From contig LNEI01000002.1 of NCBI GenBank assembly GCA_001464455.1, positions 51,859-115,858 on the forward strand: a stretch of 64,000 nucleotides of DNA, written 5' to 3'. This stretch comes from Acidobacteria bacterium Ga0077534 (GTDB taxonomy: Bacteria > Acidobacteriota > Blastocatellia > Pyrinomonadales > Pyrinomonadaceae). Shown piece by piece: positions 36,189 through 44,963 of the stretch. Position 1 is the first letter of the stretch. Each line of letters begins with the position of its first letter. The position numbers and the translations under genes were made by a program. The notes beneath the pieces are model-generated. The model saw only the letters and a program-made list of their open reading frames with translations. It did not search any database and had not been told where the DNA came from.

Positions 36189-37268
36189 ATGTTTCAACTC
36201 TTTAAGAATATCAATGTAGATTGGATGGGCATCAGAAAGCCACTGATCTTTGTTTCTATAGTCGTCCTGCTCGCCGGACTTGGCTCTGCCATCGGCCGCC
36301 AATTCACGGAGGGGGGCACCGATGCTTTCAACCTTGGAGTCGATTTCAAAGGCGGAACCGTCGTTACGGCAAAGTTTAAGGAGCGCCCCTCAGCTGACGC
36401 GGTCAGGAGTGCTCTTCAGACCCAAGAGGTCGGTGAGGTCGTGATCCAGGACGCAACCGATAAGAATGACGAGATCCTTATCAAGGTCCCGAATCTCGGT
36501 ACTCGTGAAGATTGCAAAGATCTGGAAGGTAAGATCCTTAACGAAGCCGGGCGTTGTGTCGTCAAGAAGGCACTTGATTCATTCGGACCTGAAGCGGCTG
36601 GAACAACGGCTCTTGGTGATGATCCTAATGCGGCGTACAAGATCGTAGGAACTGATTCTGTCGGGCCTGTGGCCGGCGCACAGCTGCGAAACCAGGCGGT
36701 TATGGCTACCCTGCTTGGTTTGGTGGGTATTCTACTATACATTGCTTTTCGATATGACTGGACGTACGCGGCAGGTGCTGTAGTAGCGGTATTTCATGAC
36801 GTTCTAATCACCCTTGCCTTCTTTTCGATATTCCAGTGGGAGATCAGTCTGACCGTTATGGCCGCCCTACTGACTCTAGTCGGATTCTCTGTGAACGACT
36901 CAATAGTGATCTTCGACCGTATTCGTGAAAACCTAACACTCCATCGCGGCGATTCGCTTTATAAGTTGACCAACCAGTCGATAAACCAGACGATGTCAAG
37001 AACTATCGTCACTAACGGACTTGTATTCCTGTCCGTGCTTGCCTTGGTGCTGTTTGGTGGTGAGGTACTTCGTGGGTTCTCCCTTGCCTTGTTTGTGGGT
37101 TCAATTACTGGTACTTATTCGACTATAGCCATTGCAAGCCCGATCGCTATTTGGTGGCAGAGCAAGATCGGGGAGTCGAAAGTAAAGGAAGTTATAGTGC
37201 CGCAGGTTGGTGAAAAACTAGCATCTTCGTCACGGCGATCAGTCACGCGGCGGCCCGTGACCCGTTAA
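36189..37268 (+). CDS. secF: Protein translocase subunit SecF
   Basis: 359 residues from ATG 36189. A TTG at 36165 is in frame but lies beyond the family N-terminus. Landmarks are FNLGVDFKGGTVV, the six-helix core with IAFRYDWTYAAGAVVAVFHD and LLTLVGFSVNDSIVIFDRIREN, and SMSRTIVTN-like TMSRTIVTNGLVFLSVLALVLFGG. It forms the SecDF complex. The last ~25 residues are Ser/Arg-rich (SSRRSVTRRPVTR) and lie in the cytoplasm. Confidence 0.94.
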   Translation: MFQLFKNINVDWMGIRKPLIFVSIVVLLAGLGSAIGRQFTEGGTDAFNLGVDFKGGTVVTAKFKERPSADAVRSALQTQEVGEVVIQDATDKNDEILIKVPNLGTREDCKDLEGKILNEAGRCVVKKALDSFGPEAAGTTALGDDPNAAYKIVGTDSVGPVAGAQLRNQAVMATLLGLVGILLYIAFRYDWTYAAGAVVAVFHDVLITLAFFSIFQWEISLTVMAALLTLVGFSVNDSIVIFDRIRENLTLHRGDSLYKLTNQSINQTMSRTIVTNGLVFLSVLALVLFGGEVLRGFSLALFVGSITGTYSTIAIASPIAIWWQSKIGESKVKEVIVPQVGEKLASSSRRSVTRRPVTR

Positions 37269-37324
37269 GATTTTGAAGTTATTTCGGCAAGGAAGAGTAA
37301 GCGATTTGGGTTCGTAAAAAATTA

Positions 37325-37347
37325 ATACTAAAACACTGTTTTAGTAT
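37325..37347. promoter_or_regulatory. Perfect 10-bp inverted repeat, candidate operator
   Basis: ATACTAAAAC-act-GTTTTAGTAT. The symmetry and AT-rich halves suit a dimeric repressor. It lies just upstream of a possible promoter for the TonB operon, so iron- or substrate-linked control is plausible, but the regulator cannot be named. Confidence 0.6.
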
Positions 37348-37366
37348 GAAAACGAGTCAACTAATC

Positions 37367-37395
37367 TTGACTTTCGCACGTTGAACTTTTAGACT
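37367..37395 (+). promoter_or_regulatory. Possible promoter of the tonB-exbB-exbD operon
   Basis: TTGACT (37367-37372), a 17-bp spacer and TAGACT (37390-37395). The -35 box is good and the -10 box is weak. Confidence 0.35.
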
Positions 37396-37676
37396 TCAAC
37401 TCGTTGCTGGTCAATTTACGCTTTACTACACCATTCTCGTCTCCGACGTTTTAACGTAGGTACGAAGGTTTTAGATTTATTACGTGTCGACTGGCGAACC
37501 CGTCAGTTTGCATCAAATGGTTAAAAGTAAAGTTGGGGCGGAAACTTCAGGTTGCATCGAATGTTTTTACTATCGATTACAACTTGAGGTTTCGGTCTAA
37601 TCATCTGATTATTATTAGAACTAAGGTTTCGTAACCCTTGACCTATCCTGGCACCGGTAATAAGGGAGGAAGTAAG

Positions 37677-38507
37677 ATGCTTGATCAATTAGTCGAATCT
37701 AAAAGTAATGCAAACGAGAACCGACGTAAGAGTCAGTTTTTGTTGGCTATCGGTACCGTAGCTGTTTTTTCGCTTTTGACTGCGTGGACGGTCAGCCTGT
37801 TTGGAAAGGACTTCAATATGGGAGGGGACGAACTCGCCCTAACGTCGCTGGTCGCTCCTGTTCCGGTACCTGACGAGGAACCACCACCACCCGAGCCGGA
37901 AAAACCCAAGGAGCAGCAGAAGCAGCCTGATGTGGATGTCCGAAAGGAGCTGATCCAGAACATCATGCAGAGCCCGGTTAAGCCGCCGGACACTGTGAGC
38001 GTTGCGAAGAATCCGGTCAAGGAGATGCGGCTAGACCGCATGACGAAGCTCGGTTCGACAGATTCTGACACCGGAGCACGCGTCGATCCGGGTGTGTCCC
38101 GCGTTGTGGCCGATGGCGGCACTGGTGGACTTTCTACCGGTACAGGAACAGCAACAACTGGAAGCACTTCTGGAGAAGATGATGCTCCGCCGCCGCCGAA
38201 GCCCAAGCCAACGCCCCCACCTGCTCCGAAGACGGTCTCCGGAGGCGTTCTTAACGGTAAGGCGACCAGCCTTCCAAAGCCTGCCTACCCGGCCGCTGCG
38301 AAAGCGGTGCGAGCAGGCGGAGCTGTAAGCGTTCAGGTTCTGATCAGCGAAAGCGGCAGCGTAATTTCAGCAAGCGCCGTCAGCGGTCACCCGCTACTGC
38401 GAGCTGCGGCAGTCAGTGCCGCTCGTGGAGCGAGGTTCAGCCCGACTCTTTTGTCGGGCCAGGCAGTAAAAGTTTCAGGTGTTATCACCTACAATTTCGT
38501 TCCGTAA
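37677..38507 (+). CDS. tonB: Energy transducer TonB
   Basis: 276 residues from ATG 37677, chosen for the GGGAGGA site 7 bp upstream. One N-terminal membrane helix (FLLAIGTVAVFSLLTAWTVSLF) precedes a Pro-rich spacer (EEPPPPEPEKPKEQQK, then PPPPKPKPTPPPAP). The C-terminal TonB domain (LPKPAYPAAAKAVRAGGAVSVQVLISESG...GVITYNFVP) is complete. It carries energy from the ExbB-ExbD motor to outer-membrane receptors, so the organism has an outer membrane. The genes for ExbB and two ExbD copies follow. Confidence 0.92.
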   Translation: MLDQLVESKSNANENRRKSQFLLAIGTVAVFSLLTAWTVSLFGKDFNMGGDELALTSLVAPVPVPDEEPPPPEPEKPKEQQKQPDVDVRKELIQNIMQSPVKPPDTVSVAKNPVKEMRLDRMTKLGSTDSDTGARVDPGVSRVVADGGTGGLSTGTGTATTGSTSGEDDAPPPPKPKPTPPPAPKTVSGGVLNGKATSLPKPAYPAAAKAVRAGGAVSVQVLISESGSVISASAVSGHPLLRAAAVSAARGARFSPTLLSGQAVKVSGVITYNFVP

Positions 38508-38513
38508 TGGAAA

Positions 38514-38571
38514 CCTTCGCGTGCGGGGAATCAACGCGATTTCGCGTTCGTTTCCCGCAATTGTTCGAAGG
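38514..38571 (+). promoter_or_regulatory. Extended stem-loop between tonB and exbB
   Basis: Nested pairs: CCTTCG with CGAAGG, TGCGGG with CCCGCA, and AACGCG with CGCGTT around a short loop. No T-run follows, so it is more likely an mRNA processing or stability element than a terminator. It could set different amounts of TonB and ExbB/ExbD. Confidence 0.6.
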
Positions 38572-38613
38572 ACTTAGTTCAATATCTTTTCGATTTTCTT
38601 TGGAGGAAAAACC

Positions 38614-39327
38614 ATGACATTTCTTTTGATGTTTGCCGGCGATGGAGTTTCGTTCGGTATTTACGATATCGCCAAGAGCCTGACGATTCCAGGTTGGGCA
38701 GTTATCATCACACTATTGCTCCAGTCGGTTTACATGATCGCCGTCGGTATCGAGCGGTGGTTGACGTACAGCAAAGCTAGACAGCAGTCACGTCAATACG
38801 CTCCGAAAGTTGCTCAGGCTCTTAAGAACAGCAACATTGACGAAGCTATCAACATTAGCGATAAGCACAAGGACTCGCACCTTGCGATGGTTGTTTCCTC
38901 GGGACTTAAGGAATTTGCGGCCCATCAGGGTAACAGCGACATTTCGGCCGATGAAATGGAAGCGTCGAAACGTGCCCTCGAACGTGCTATTGCCGTCAAA
39001 ACCGCTGAGTTAAAGCGTGGTCTTTCGGGTCTAGCAACTGTGGGCTCAACCGCTCCCTTCGTCGGACTCTTCGGTACCGTTGTCGGTATCATCGGAGCTT
39101 TCCAGGCTCTGGCAGTGAACGAAACAGCTGGTATCGGTGCGGTTGGTGGAGCTATCGCGGAAGCCCTGGTCGCTACCGCGTTCGGTATCGGTGTGGCGAT
39201 CCCTGCTGTGTGGATGTTTAACTTTTTCACCAGTAAGGTAACCAGCTTCAGTGTCGAAATGGAGAATTCGGCTTCCGAACTCGTCGATTACTTTATCAAG
39301 CAGCGGTCGAAGGCCCTTCGAGGCTAG
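38614..39327 (+). CDS. exbB: MotA/TolQ/ExbB-family proton channel protein
   Basis: 237 residues with a good Shine-Dalgarno site (GGAGG) upstream. Three membrane helices lie at about residues 20-40, 135-160 and 180-205. Family landmarks are LKRGLSGLATVGSTAPFVGLFGTVVGIIGAF and GGAIAEALVATAFGIGVAIPAV. It forms the pentameric channel of the TonB motor in the inner membrane. The surrounding tonB and two exbD genes favour ExbB over TolQ. Confidence 0.92.
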   Translation: MTFLLMFAGDGVSFGIYDIAKSLTIPGWAVIITLLLQSVYMIAVGIERWLTYSKARQQSRQYAPKVAQALKNSNIDEAINISDKHKDSHLAMVVSSGLKEFAAHQGNSDISADEMEASKRALERAIAVKTAELKRGLSGLATVGSTAPFVGLFGTVVGIIGAFQALAVNETAGIGAVGGAIAEALVATAFGIGVAIPAVWMFNFFTSKVTSFSVEMENSASELVDYFIKQRSKALRG

Positions 39328-39361
39328 TCGATCTCTTTATTAGGTTTAGGAGATTAATGCC

Positions 39362-39811
39362 ATGGGTGCAGCAGTAGGTGGGGAGTCCGAATACAATTCG
39401 GACATCAACGTAACCCCAATGGTCGATGTAATGTTGGTGCTACTGATCATTTTCATGATCGTGACACCGCTACTTCAACAGGGCGTTTCGGTCAACCTTC
39501 CGCGCGATATGGTCAGTCCGGACGAGGACGGCGATATTGCAAAAGACACGTCGGTCGTTATCGCGATCCCGGACAACAGCAATTTCTATATCGGCACGGA
39601 ACAGTTTCCGCTTGATGCCCTCGGTGAGGTCATTAAACGTCGAATGGAAGGCAAGACCCCGGAAAAGCGGATCGTGTACATCAAGAGCGGCGTGGACGTT
39701 GAATATGGCCGGGTAGTTCAGGCCATTGAAACGATTCGCAGGCAAGACATCGACAAGATTGGGCTTGTTGCCGACAAGAAGAAGGGAGCCGGTAGCGGCG
39801 AGCCGAAATAG
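39362..39811 (+). CDS. exbD: Biopolymer transport protein ExbD, first copy
   Basis: 149 residues. One helix with the essential Asp in INVTPMVDVMLVLLIIFMIV, then a periplasmic domain ending in RRQDIDKIGLVADKKKG. It forms the moving stator part with ExbB. It is followed after 35 bp by a second, different ExbD, a pair seen in several phyla where the two may form a heterodimer. Confidence 0.92.
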   Translation: MGAAVGGESEYNSDINVTPMVDVMLVLLIIFMIVTPLLQQGVSVNLPRDMVSPDEDGDIAKDTSVVIAIPDNSNFYIGTEQFPLDALGEVIKRRMEGKTPEKRIVYIKSGVDVEYGRVVQAIETIRRQDIDKIGLVADKKKGAGSGEPK

Positions 39812-39846
39812 CCGCGGCCGCACCGCATTATTGAGGAATTATAGCT

Positions 39847-40326
39847 ATGGGAATGTCTACAGGGGGCGGAGGCAATGATGCAAAGCCCACAATCAACGTT
39901 ACCCCGTTGATCGACGTACTGTTGGTGCTGATCATCATCTTCATGGTGATCACGCCGCTCAAACCGAGCCGCTTCGAAGCAAAGGTTCCTGCAGAGCCAA
40001 AGGATGAACAGGTTCAGGCCAACGTAAAGCCTAATCCTCTTACTCTCGTCGTTGCGATCAGCAAAGAGACTAAAGGGATAACGCTCAACAACGAACCGTT
40101 TGGGGATGTAACCGATACCGAAAAGCTTGGAAGCCGTCTCCGCGAGATCTTTAAGGATCGCGAAAATAACGGCGTGTTCCGAGAGGGTACAAACGAAGTC
40201 GAGAAGACGATCTTCATAAAATCACCTAAGTCGATCAGGTACGGTGATGTTGTTAAGGTTATCGATGCGGCCAAGGCTGCAGGTGCTTCGCCAGTCGGTC
40301 TGCAAATTGACGATCTAACTGATTAG
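39847..40326 (+). CDS. exbD: Biopolymer transport protein ExbD, second copy
   Basis: 159 residues. The helix INVTPLIDVLLVLIIIFMVITPL keeps the essential Asp. The periplasmic part is different from copy one and has a longer middle loop (EIFKDRENNGVFREGTNEVEKT), ending in AAKAAGASPVGLQIDDLTD. The two copies probably arose by an old duplication. Confidence 0.92.
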   Translation: MGMSTGGGGNDAKPTINVTPLIDVLLVLIIIFMVITPLKPSRFEAKVPAEPKDEQVQANVKPNPLTLVVAISKETKGITLNNEPFGDVTDTEKLGSRLREIFKDRENNGVFREGTNEVEKTIFIKSPKSIRYGDVVKVIDAAKAAGASPVGLQIDDLTD

Positions 40327-40385
40327 GATCCTCCGCGTCCGCAATTAGTATATTGTGCTGCGTTGAGGTTTATGGAGTCATACTA

Positions 40386-41351
40386 ATGAGATTCTCTCGT
40401 TTTGGGGTACTTGCTCTTCTACTTGCTACTGTGCTTGTAGGGACCAACTGCTCATATTATAACCGGGTAATGGCCCGAAAAGACTTGGTGGACGGTTCGA
40501 AGGCCTATAAGGACCGCAAATTTCCCGAAGCTGAAAGGCTTTTTAGGGCGGCAGCTTCTCGTGATCCGAAAGGCGAAAATGTTGAAGGGAAAATGGCACA
40601 GCTTTTTCTTGCCCGTACCCTTCATTCAATGTTCATCGGTGACCGCAAGCGAACCGAACTAGCGGAACAGGCGATCGGAGAATACCAGAAAGCTCTCGCT
40701 CTCGACCCAAAGGATCAAAGCTCATACAAGGCAATCGCGAGCCTCTATGAGAACCTTCAGAAGACTGATGAATGGTTGTCCTGGGTTACCAAGCGGTCTC
40801 AGGATACGACGATCCTTCCAGAGCAACGAGCCGAGGCTCTGACCTCTCTTGCGGCTAAGAAGAATACTTGTGCTAATGACATCTCGGATACGGAAGCAAC
40901 TAAAAAGACCGTTACCAAAGATGGTAAGCAGGTATTTCAGTTCGTAAAGCCTGCTAAACCTGAGGATTACCAGTCGCTTGTACAGTGTACCGATGAGGGA
41001 ACCAAGTTGATCGATCAGGCTCTTGCACTTGAGACCGATCAAGCGAAGAATCCGTCCAAGTTGGATCCGAAGGCCCTTAGTGATTCCGATCTTGTAAAGG
41101 CTCAGGATGGCCTCAAGGTATTCGAATCGGCCCGTTCTTATAAAGCTAGTCTGCTCGTTCAACAGATGAGAATAGCTGAAATGGATGGAAAGATTGAAGA
41201 TCGTGATCGCTTAAAGGCTGAGGCCGACAACGCTCGAAAGGCGTTTGTTGAGATCAGCGATGTCGTAAAGAAGATCCAGAAGGAAATTGATGATCGTATT
41301 GCTATAAAGGAAGGCAAGGACGCTAACGCCAACGCAAACGCGGCGAAGTAA
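40386..41351 (+). CDS. Secreted or lipid-anchored TPR-like protein
   Basis: 321 residues from ATG 40386. The N-terminus is a hydrophobic signal (FGVLALLLATVLVGTNC). The Cys could be a lipid site, but the residues before it do not fit a strict lipobox. Two or three TPR-like helical pairs follow (KAYKDRKFPEAERLFRAAASRDPKG, AIGEYQKALALDPKDQSSYKAIASLYENL). The C-terminal part is helical and charged, ending in an Asn/Ala repeat (NANANAAK). It is the last gene before a terminator and probably belongs to the tonB operon, so it may be a periplasmic scaffold for this system. That role is inference. Confidence 0.7.
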   Translation: MRFSRFGVLALLLATVLVGTNCSYYNRVMARKDLVDGSKAYKDRKFPEAERLFRAAASRDPKGENVEGKMAQLFLARTLHSMFIGDRKRTELAEQAIGEYQKALALDPKDQSSYKAIASLYENLQKTDEWLSWVTKRSQDTTILPEQRAEALTSLAAKKNTCANDISDTEATKKTVTKDGKQVFQFVKPAKPEDYQSLVQCTDEGTKLIDQALALETDQAKNPSKLDPKALSDSDLVKAQDGLKVFESARSYKASLLVQQMRIAEMDGKIEDRDRLKAEADNARKAFVEISDVVKKIQKEIDDRIAIKEGKDANANANAAK

Positions 41352-41374
41352 TCTCAGTTGTTCTTTCCAAGTTA

Positions 41375-41419
41375 GGTGGTGCTCAATTACAATTTAATTG
41401 AGCACCACCATTTTAGTTT
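41375..41419 (+). terminator. Intrinsic terminator of the tonB operon
   Basis: GGTGGTGCTCAATT and AATTGAGCACCACC form a 14-bp perfect stem around a 7-nt loop, followed by ATTTTAGTTTT. Confidence 0.9.
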
Positions 41420-41440
41420 TAGTGGCTCGCCATCTGACTG

Positions 41441-43648
41441 ATGATAAGGATCGAGGATGTAATAAATAAGGTACAGGAAAACCGGCGTGGGGCCGATACA
41501 GACCTCATACGTCGAGCCTACCTATTCTCCGCCCTTCATCATCGAGGTCAAACCAGAGCCTCGGGCGAACCGTATCTCGTCCACCCGCTCGAGGTTGCTG
41601 ACCTTCTCGCAGAGATGCGCTTAGATGAAGTGAGCGTCTCCACTGGCCTGCTTCACGACGTTGTCGAAGATACGCTAGTAGACCTAGACACGATCAGGTC
41701 GTACTTCGGTGACGAGATCGCCCTTCTCGTTGACGGCCTTACTAAGATCGCGAACATTAGCGATCTTTCCAAAGAAAAGCAGCAAGCCGAGAATGTCCGG
41801 AAAATGGTTCTCGCCATGATCACCGACGTGCGGGTCGTCCTCATAAAGTTAGCTGATCGTCTTCACAACATGCGAACGATGCAGTTTCTGAAGCCCGAGA
41901 AGCGCGCCCGCATATCACAAGAGACACTCGACATTTACGCCCCGATCGCCCACCGCCTCGGAATGGGAAAGGTTCGTAGCGAACTAGAGGATCTTGCATT
42001 TCAGAACCTCTATCCCGACGACTACAAACGTCTTTCGAAAGAGGTTGATTCCCGAAGGCCCGAGCTGGAGGCTGCACTTGAGAAGATCAAATCGACAATA
42101 GCAGAACGACTTACGGAAAACGAGGTTCCGTTTATCGAAATACAGGGCCGCGTCAAGCGTCTCTATTCGCTGTGGAAAAAGCTAAAGAAACAAAAGATCA
42201 TGATCGAGCAGGTATACGACCTGATCGCTGCTCGCATTATCACGGAGAATAATCGGAAATATTGCTACCTTACGATGAGCGTGATCCACGATATCTGGAC
42301 TCCGGTGCCTGAGCGGTTTAAGGACTGGATCGCAATACCCCGTGATAACCTTTACCAATCTCTCCACACCTCGGTGATCGGTGACGGGGGCCAGCCGTTT
42401 GAAGTGCAGATCCGTACGCAGGAAATGCATCATATCGCCGAGGAAGGAGTTGCGGCCCACTGGAAGTACAAGGAGAATTCGCTTGGCAAAAAGCAGGAAG
42501 ATGATGCACTCGACGAGTTACGCAAAACGGTGGAAAAGCTGCTGCTTCCTTTGGTCGAGAACACCGAGGAACACGAGGATTCCGAAGATTTTATAGAGAC
42601 TCTAAAATTAGATCTTTATCCGAAGGACGTTTACGCCTTTACGCCGATGGGTAAGGTGATCCAATTACCCCGTGGATCAACCTTGATAGATTTTGCATAT
42701 GCGATCCATTCGCAGGTTGGCGACAAATGTACCGGGGCAAAGATAAATGGAAGAATAGTCCCGGTCAGGAGTGAGCTGCAGAACGGAGACGTTGTTGAGA
42801 TACTTACAAACCAAAATGCCAGCCCCTCTGCGGACTGGCTGAATTACGCGGTCACATCCAAGGCAAGAAATCGGATACGTCACCATATCTCTACCGAGCA
42901 GCGTGTCGAATCCATTGAGATTGGGCGAAGGCTGCTTCATCAAGAGGCAGAGAAGTTTCAACTTTCTGCCAAAAAATTTCTTCATAATGACGCTGAATTA
43001 AAACGTATTGCGAACGAGTACGGGCTCGGACGCCCTGAAGATCTTCTCGCGTCGATCGGATATGGTAAGACTTTGCCGCGAAATGTAATGGCGAAGCACC
43101 TCGGGCCAGAAAAGTTTGCCGAGCTCGATCCCGAAAATAAAAAGGACAATCGTCTGAAGACGGGAATGAAGGCCGTCAAGAAATTTATTGGCCTTGGAGA
43201 AGATTCGATCGTCGTTAAAGGCGTTGATAACCTTCTGATAAATCGGGCGAAATGCTGTAACCCGCTCCGTGGTGAAACGATCATCGGTTATATTTCGCTC
43301 GAGAAGGGAATTGTAGTACACAACAAACGATGCAAGAACGTTTCCCATTTGATGTTGAACAAAGAGCGAATCGTTGATGTCGAATGGGCGAAGTCAGAAG
43401 AGACGCAGAAACAGTCGGTCCAACTGCTTGCCACAACTGAAAACCGAACCGGCATGCTTGCAGGCATCACAAACGCTATTGCGAACATAAAAACAGGTAT
43501 CCGTGACGCCCGAGCGAATGTATCGAAGGAAGATCTCGGTATCATAGAGGTAACTGTTGAGGTCTTTGATAAGAAGCATCTCGACAAGGTAGTCGGGGCG
43601 ATCGAGCACGTACCGGGTGTGATAGCGGTTGAGCGTGTGAATGCGTAG
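41441..43648 (+). CDS. spoT: Bifunctional (p)ppGpp synthetase/hydrolase (RelA/SpoT family)
   Basis: 735 residues. The HD hydrolase domain (residues ~25-180) keeps YLVHPLEVADLLAE, LLHDVVEDT and LADRLHNMRTM. The synthetase domain (~230-350) has YDLIAARIIT, IAIPRDNLYQSLHTSVIG and EVQIRTQEMHHIAEEGVAAHWKY... with the family motifs. A TGS domain (DVYAFTPMGKVIQLPRGST), a helical and Cys region (NRAKCCNPLRGETIIGYIS) and a C-terminal ACT domain (TENRTGMLAGITNAIA) follow. Both active sites look intact, so it should make and degrade the stringent-response alarmone. It starts 20 bp after a terminator, so its promoter lies in or near that hairpin. Confidence 0.95.
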   Translation: MIRIEDVINKVQENRRGADTDLIRRAYLFSALHHRGQTRASGEPYLVHPLEVADLLAEMRLDEVSVSTGLLHDVVEDTLVDLDTIRSYFGDEIALLVDGLTKIANISDLSKEKQQAENVRKMVLAMITDVRVVLIKLADRLHNMRTMQFLKPEKRARISQETLDIYAPIAHRLGMGKVRSELEDLAFQNLYPDDYKRLSKEVDSRRPELEAALEKIKSTIAERLTENEVPFIEIQGRVKRLYSLWKKLKKQKIMIEQVYDLIAARIITENNRKYCYLTMSVIHDIWTPVPERFKDWIAIPRDNLYQSLHTSVIGDGGQPFEVQIRTQEMHHIAEEGVAAHWKYKENSLGKKQEDDALDELRKTVEKLLLPLVENTEEHEDSEDFIETLKLDLYPKDVYAFTPMGKVIQLPRGSTLIDFAYAIHSQVGDKCTGAKINGRIVPVRSELQNGDVVEILTNQNASPSADWLNYAVTSKARNRIRHHISTEQRVESIEIGRRLLHQEAEKFQLSAKKFLHNDAELKRIANEYGLGRPEDLLASIGYGKTLPRNVMAKHLGPEKFAELDPENKKDNRLKTGMKAVKKFIGLGEDSIVVKGVDNLLINRAKCCNPLRGETIIGYISLEKGIVVHNKRCKNVSHLMLNKERIVDVEWAKSEETQKQSVQLLATTENRTGMLAGITNAIANIKTGIRDARANVSKEDLGIIEVTVEVFDKKHLDKVVGAIEHVPGVIAVERVNA

Positions 43649-43659
43649 CCAAAAATTGT

Positions 43660-44919
43660 TCACGAACTGTATCGGCCCGTATATCCGCCAACAGATTTGG
43701 GTATACCATGCGGCTTCTTGACCAGACCTTTTACAGCCGCCAAGCTCGACTCGAATGCACCTTCATCGTTCTGCGGATCACAATGAACGGCCCTATCGTC
43801 GATAAACGCGGCTGCCCGCGGCTTTCCTTGTCCCGTGTAAACATCTGTATAAGGGAACTTGTGCTTTTCGAGCCAGTCGATCACCTTTACCCGAAGCTGG
43901 CCGGGCGTAATGCGCGAACCTTCGAGAACGTCCTGTGCACAACGTGATGTGAAAACCGTAATATCGGCGAACTTGGCAAGCTTCTTTGCAAACTCGAGGG
44001 CCCCCGGAACTGGGTCGCCAAAGTGGTCAACCCCTTTCCACTTGTCATATTGAGCAAGTACCCCATCAAGATCGACGCATACGCGCGGTTTCTGAGCTAC
44101 GACCGCTTGTCTTGGCTTCGGAGTTGGCAAGACCGTCTCTTTTAACTTTCGCTTCCTTAACCTAGGTAACTTGGAAACACGGGTTGAAAGTATCGCTTCG
44201 ATCGCATCACCGCCCTCGAGCCATTCGTTTTCACCATCTATGAAATCAAAATTATAAACTCGAGTGTAATGGTGGCGTGTGTGGTGCCTGCCCGGCGTGC
44301 GTAGCGTGTACGGAAGATCATCGGGGCCGACGACCCGTTTGGGAGGAAACTGTTCGGGCTTTCGTTCGAGGCCGAAGGCCTGCCAATCAGAACGAAGGCT
44401 GTCAGCAAGGTCATACACATCCGCCAGAGGATATTCTTTGTCCAATAGAACCCAAACGTGAAAGCCGCCCGCTCCGTTGGAGTCGAACAGGAGAGGATCC
44501 ATTCCCATCTCCCGCAGTCGCTCAGCCCACTCGAGTGCAGCATCGAAGTTTGCCTCGGCGATCTCGTCCGCATTGGGCATATTCGGATCGTGAAGATCGA
44601 CGTCGATCGCAAACCACTTACAAGTCGAATGATCGCTTATCGAATGAAGTCCGATGAGATGTGCCGGAGACTTCCCCGAAAAATGGCGGTTGAGCTTATT
44701 TAGCGTTACCATGTCGGTGCCTAGTTTCCGACGCTCGGCGACAGGCAACATTACGACGCTGATCTTTCCGTCCTTGAGAGTGTACTGACTCCAGACATCA
44801 CGTCGGTTGACGAGCCGTTCCATAGCCCATTCGGCGAGATCGTCCGCATACCGAACCCACTCCTGTGCGATCCACATCAGGCGACGGTCATCGGCGAATT
44901 CGTAAAATGGTGCAGGCAT
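43660..44919 (-). CDS. Archaeo-eukaryotic primase-like protein fused to a HAD phosphatase-like domain
   Basis: 419 residues. Residues ~30-250 form an archaeo-eukaryotic primase (AEP) domain related to the TOTE-type group. The metal motif is KWFAIDVDLHD, the second motif is DSNGAGGFHVWVLLD and a basic loop reads LRTPGRHHTRHHYTRVY. From about residue 275 a HAD-like domain follows with the nucleophile motif VCVDLDGVLAQYD, the Thr-Ser motif TVFTSRC and the acidic motif AAFIDDRAVHCD. The AEP half could make primers or fill gaps, and the HAD half could remove a phosphate from a nucleotide or a DNA end. The gene is the last of a four-gene minus-strand module after an ATP-dependent ligase. The primase assignment is firmer than any pathway. 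Confidence 0.78.
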   Translation of the reverse strand: MPAPFYEFADDRRLMWIAQEWVRYADDLAEWAMERLVNRRDVWSQYTLKDGKISVVMLPVAERRKLGTDMVTLNKLNRHFSGKSPAHLIGLHSISDHSTCKWFAIDVDLHDPNMPNADEIAEANFDAALEWAERLREMGMDPLLFDSNGAGGFHVWVLLDKEYPLADVYDLADSLRSDWQAFGLERKPEQFPPKRVVGPDDLPYTLRTPGRHHTRHHYTRVYNFDFIDGENEWLEGGDAIEAILSTRVSKLPRLRKRKLKETVLPTPKPRQAVVAQKPRVCVDLDGVLAQYDKWKGVDHFGDPVPGALEFAKKLAKFADITVFTSRCAQDVLEGSRITPGQLRVKVIDWLEKHKFPYTDVYTGQGKPRAAAFIDDRAVHCDPQNDEGAFESSLAAVKGLVKKPHGIPKSVGGYTGRYSS

Positions 44920-44963
44920 TGTCTATTGGTGGTTATGGAAACCAAAACGCAGTGGTTAAAAAC

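Larger units (their letters stand above)
37269..37676. other. 408-bp AT-rich non-coding gap between secF and tonB
   Basis: No credible gene lies here. It holds a perfect palindrome at 37325-37347, a possible promoter at 37367-37395 and a strong Shine-Dalgarno site (GGGAGGA at 37663-37669) for tonB. The base composition is clearly richer in A+T than the flanking genes. The length suggests a regulated or structured leader, but no known riboswitch consensus was recognised. Confidence 0.7.

Noticed and set aside
37346..37381. Short leader peptide frame starting in the tonB upstream palindrome
   Set aside because: Only 11 codons, no Shine-Dalgarno site and no run of one amino acid that would suggest attenuation.
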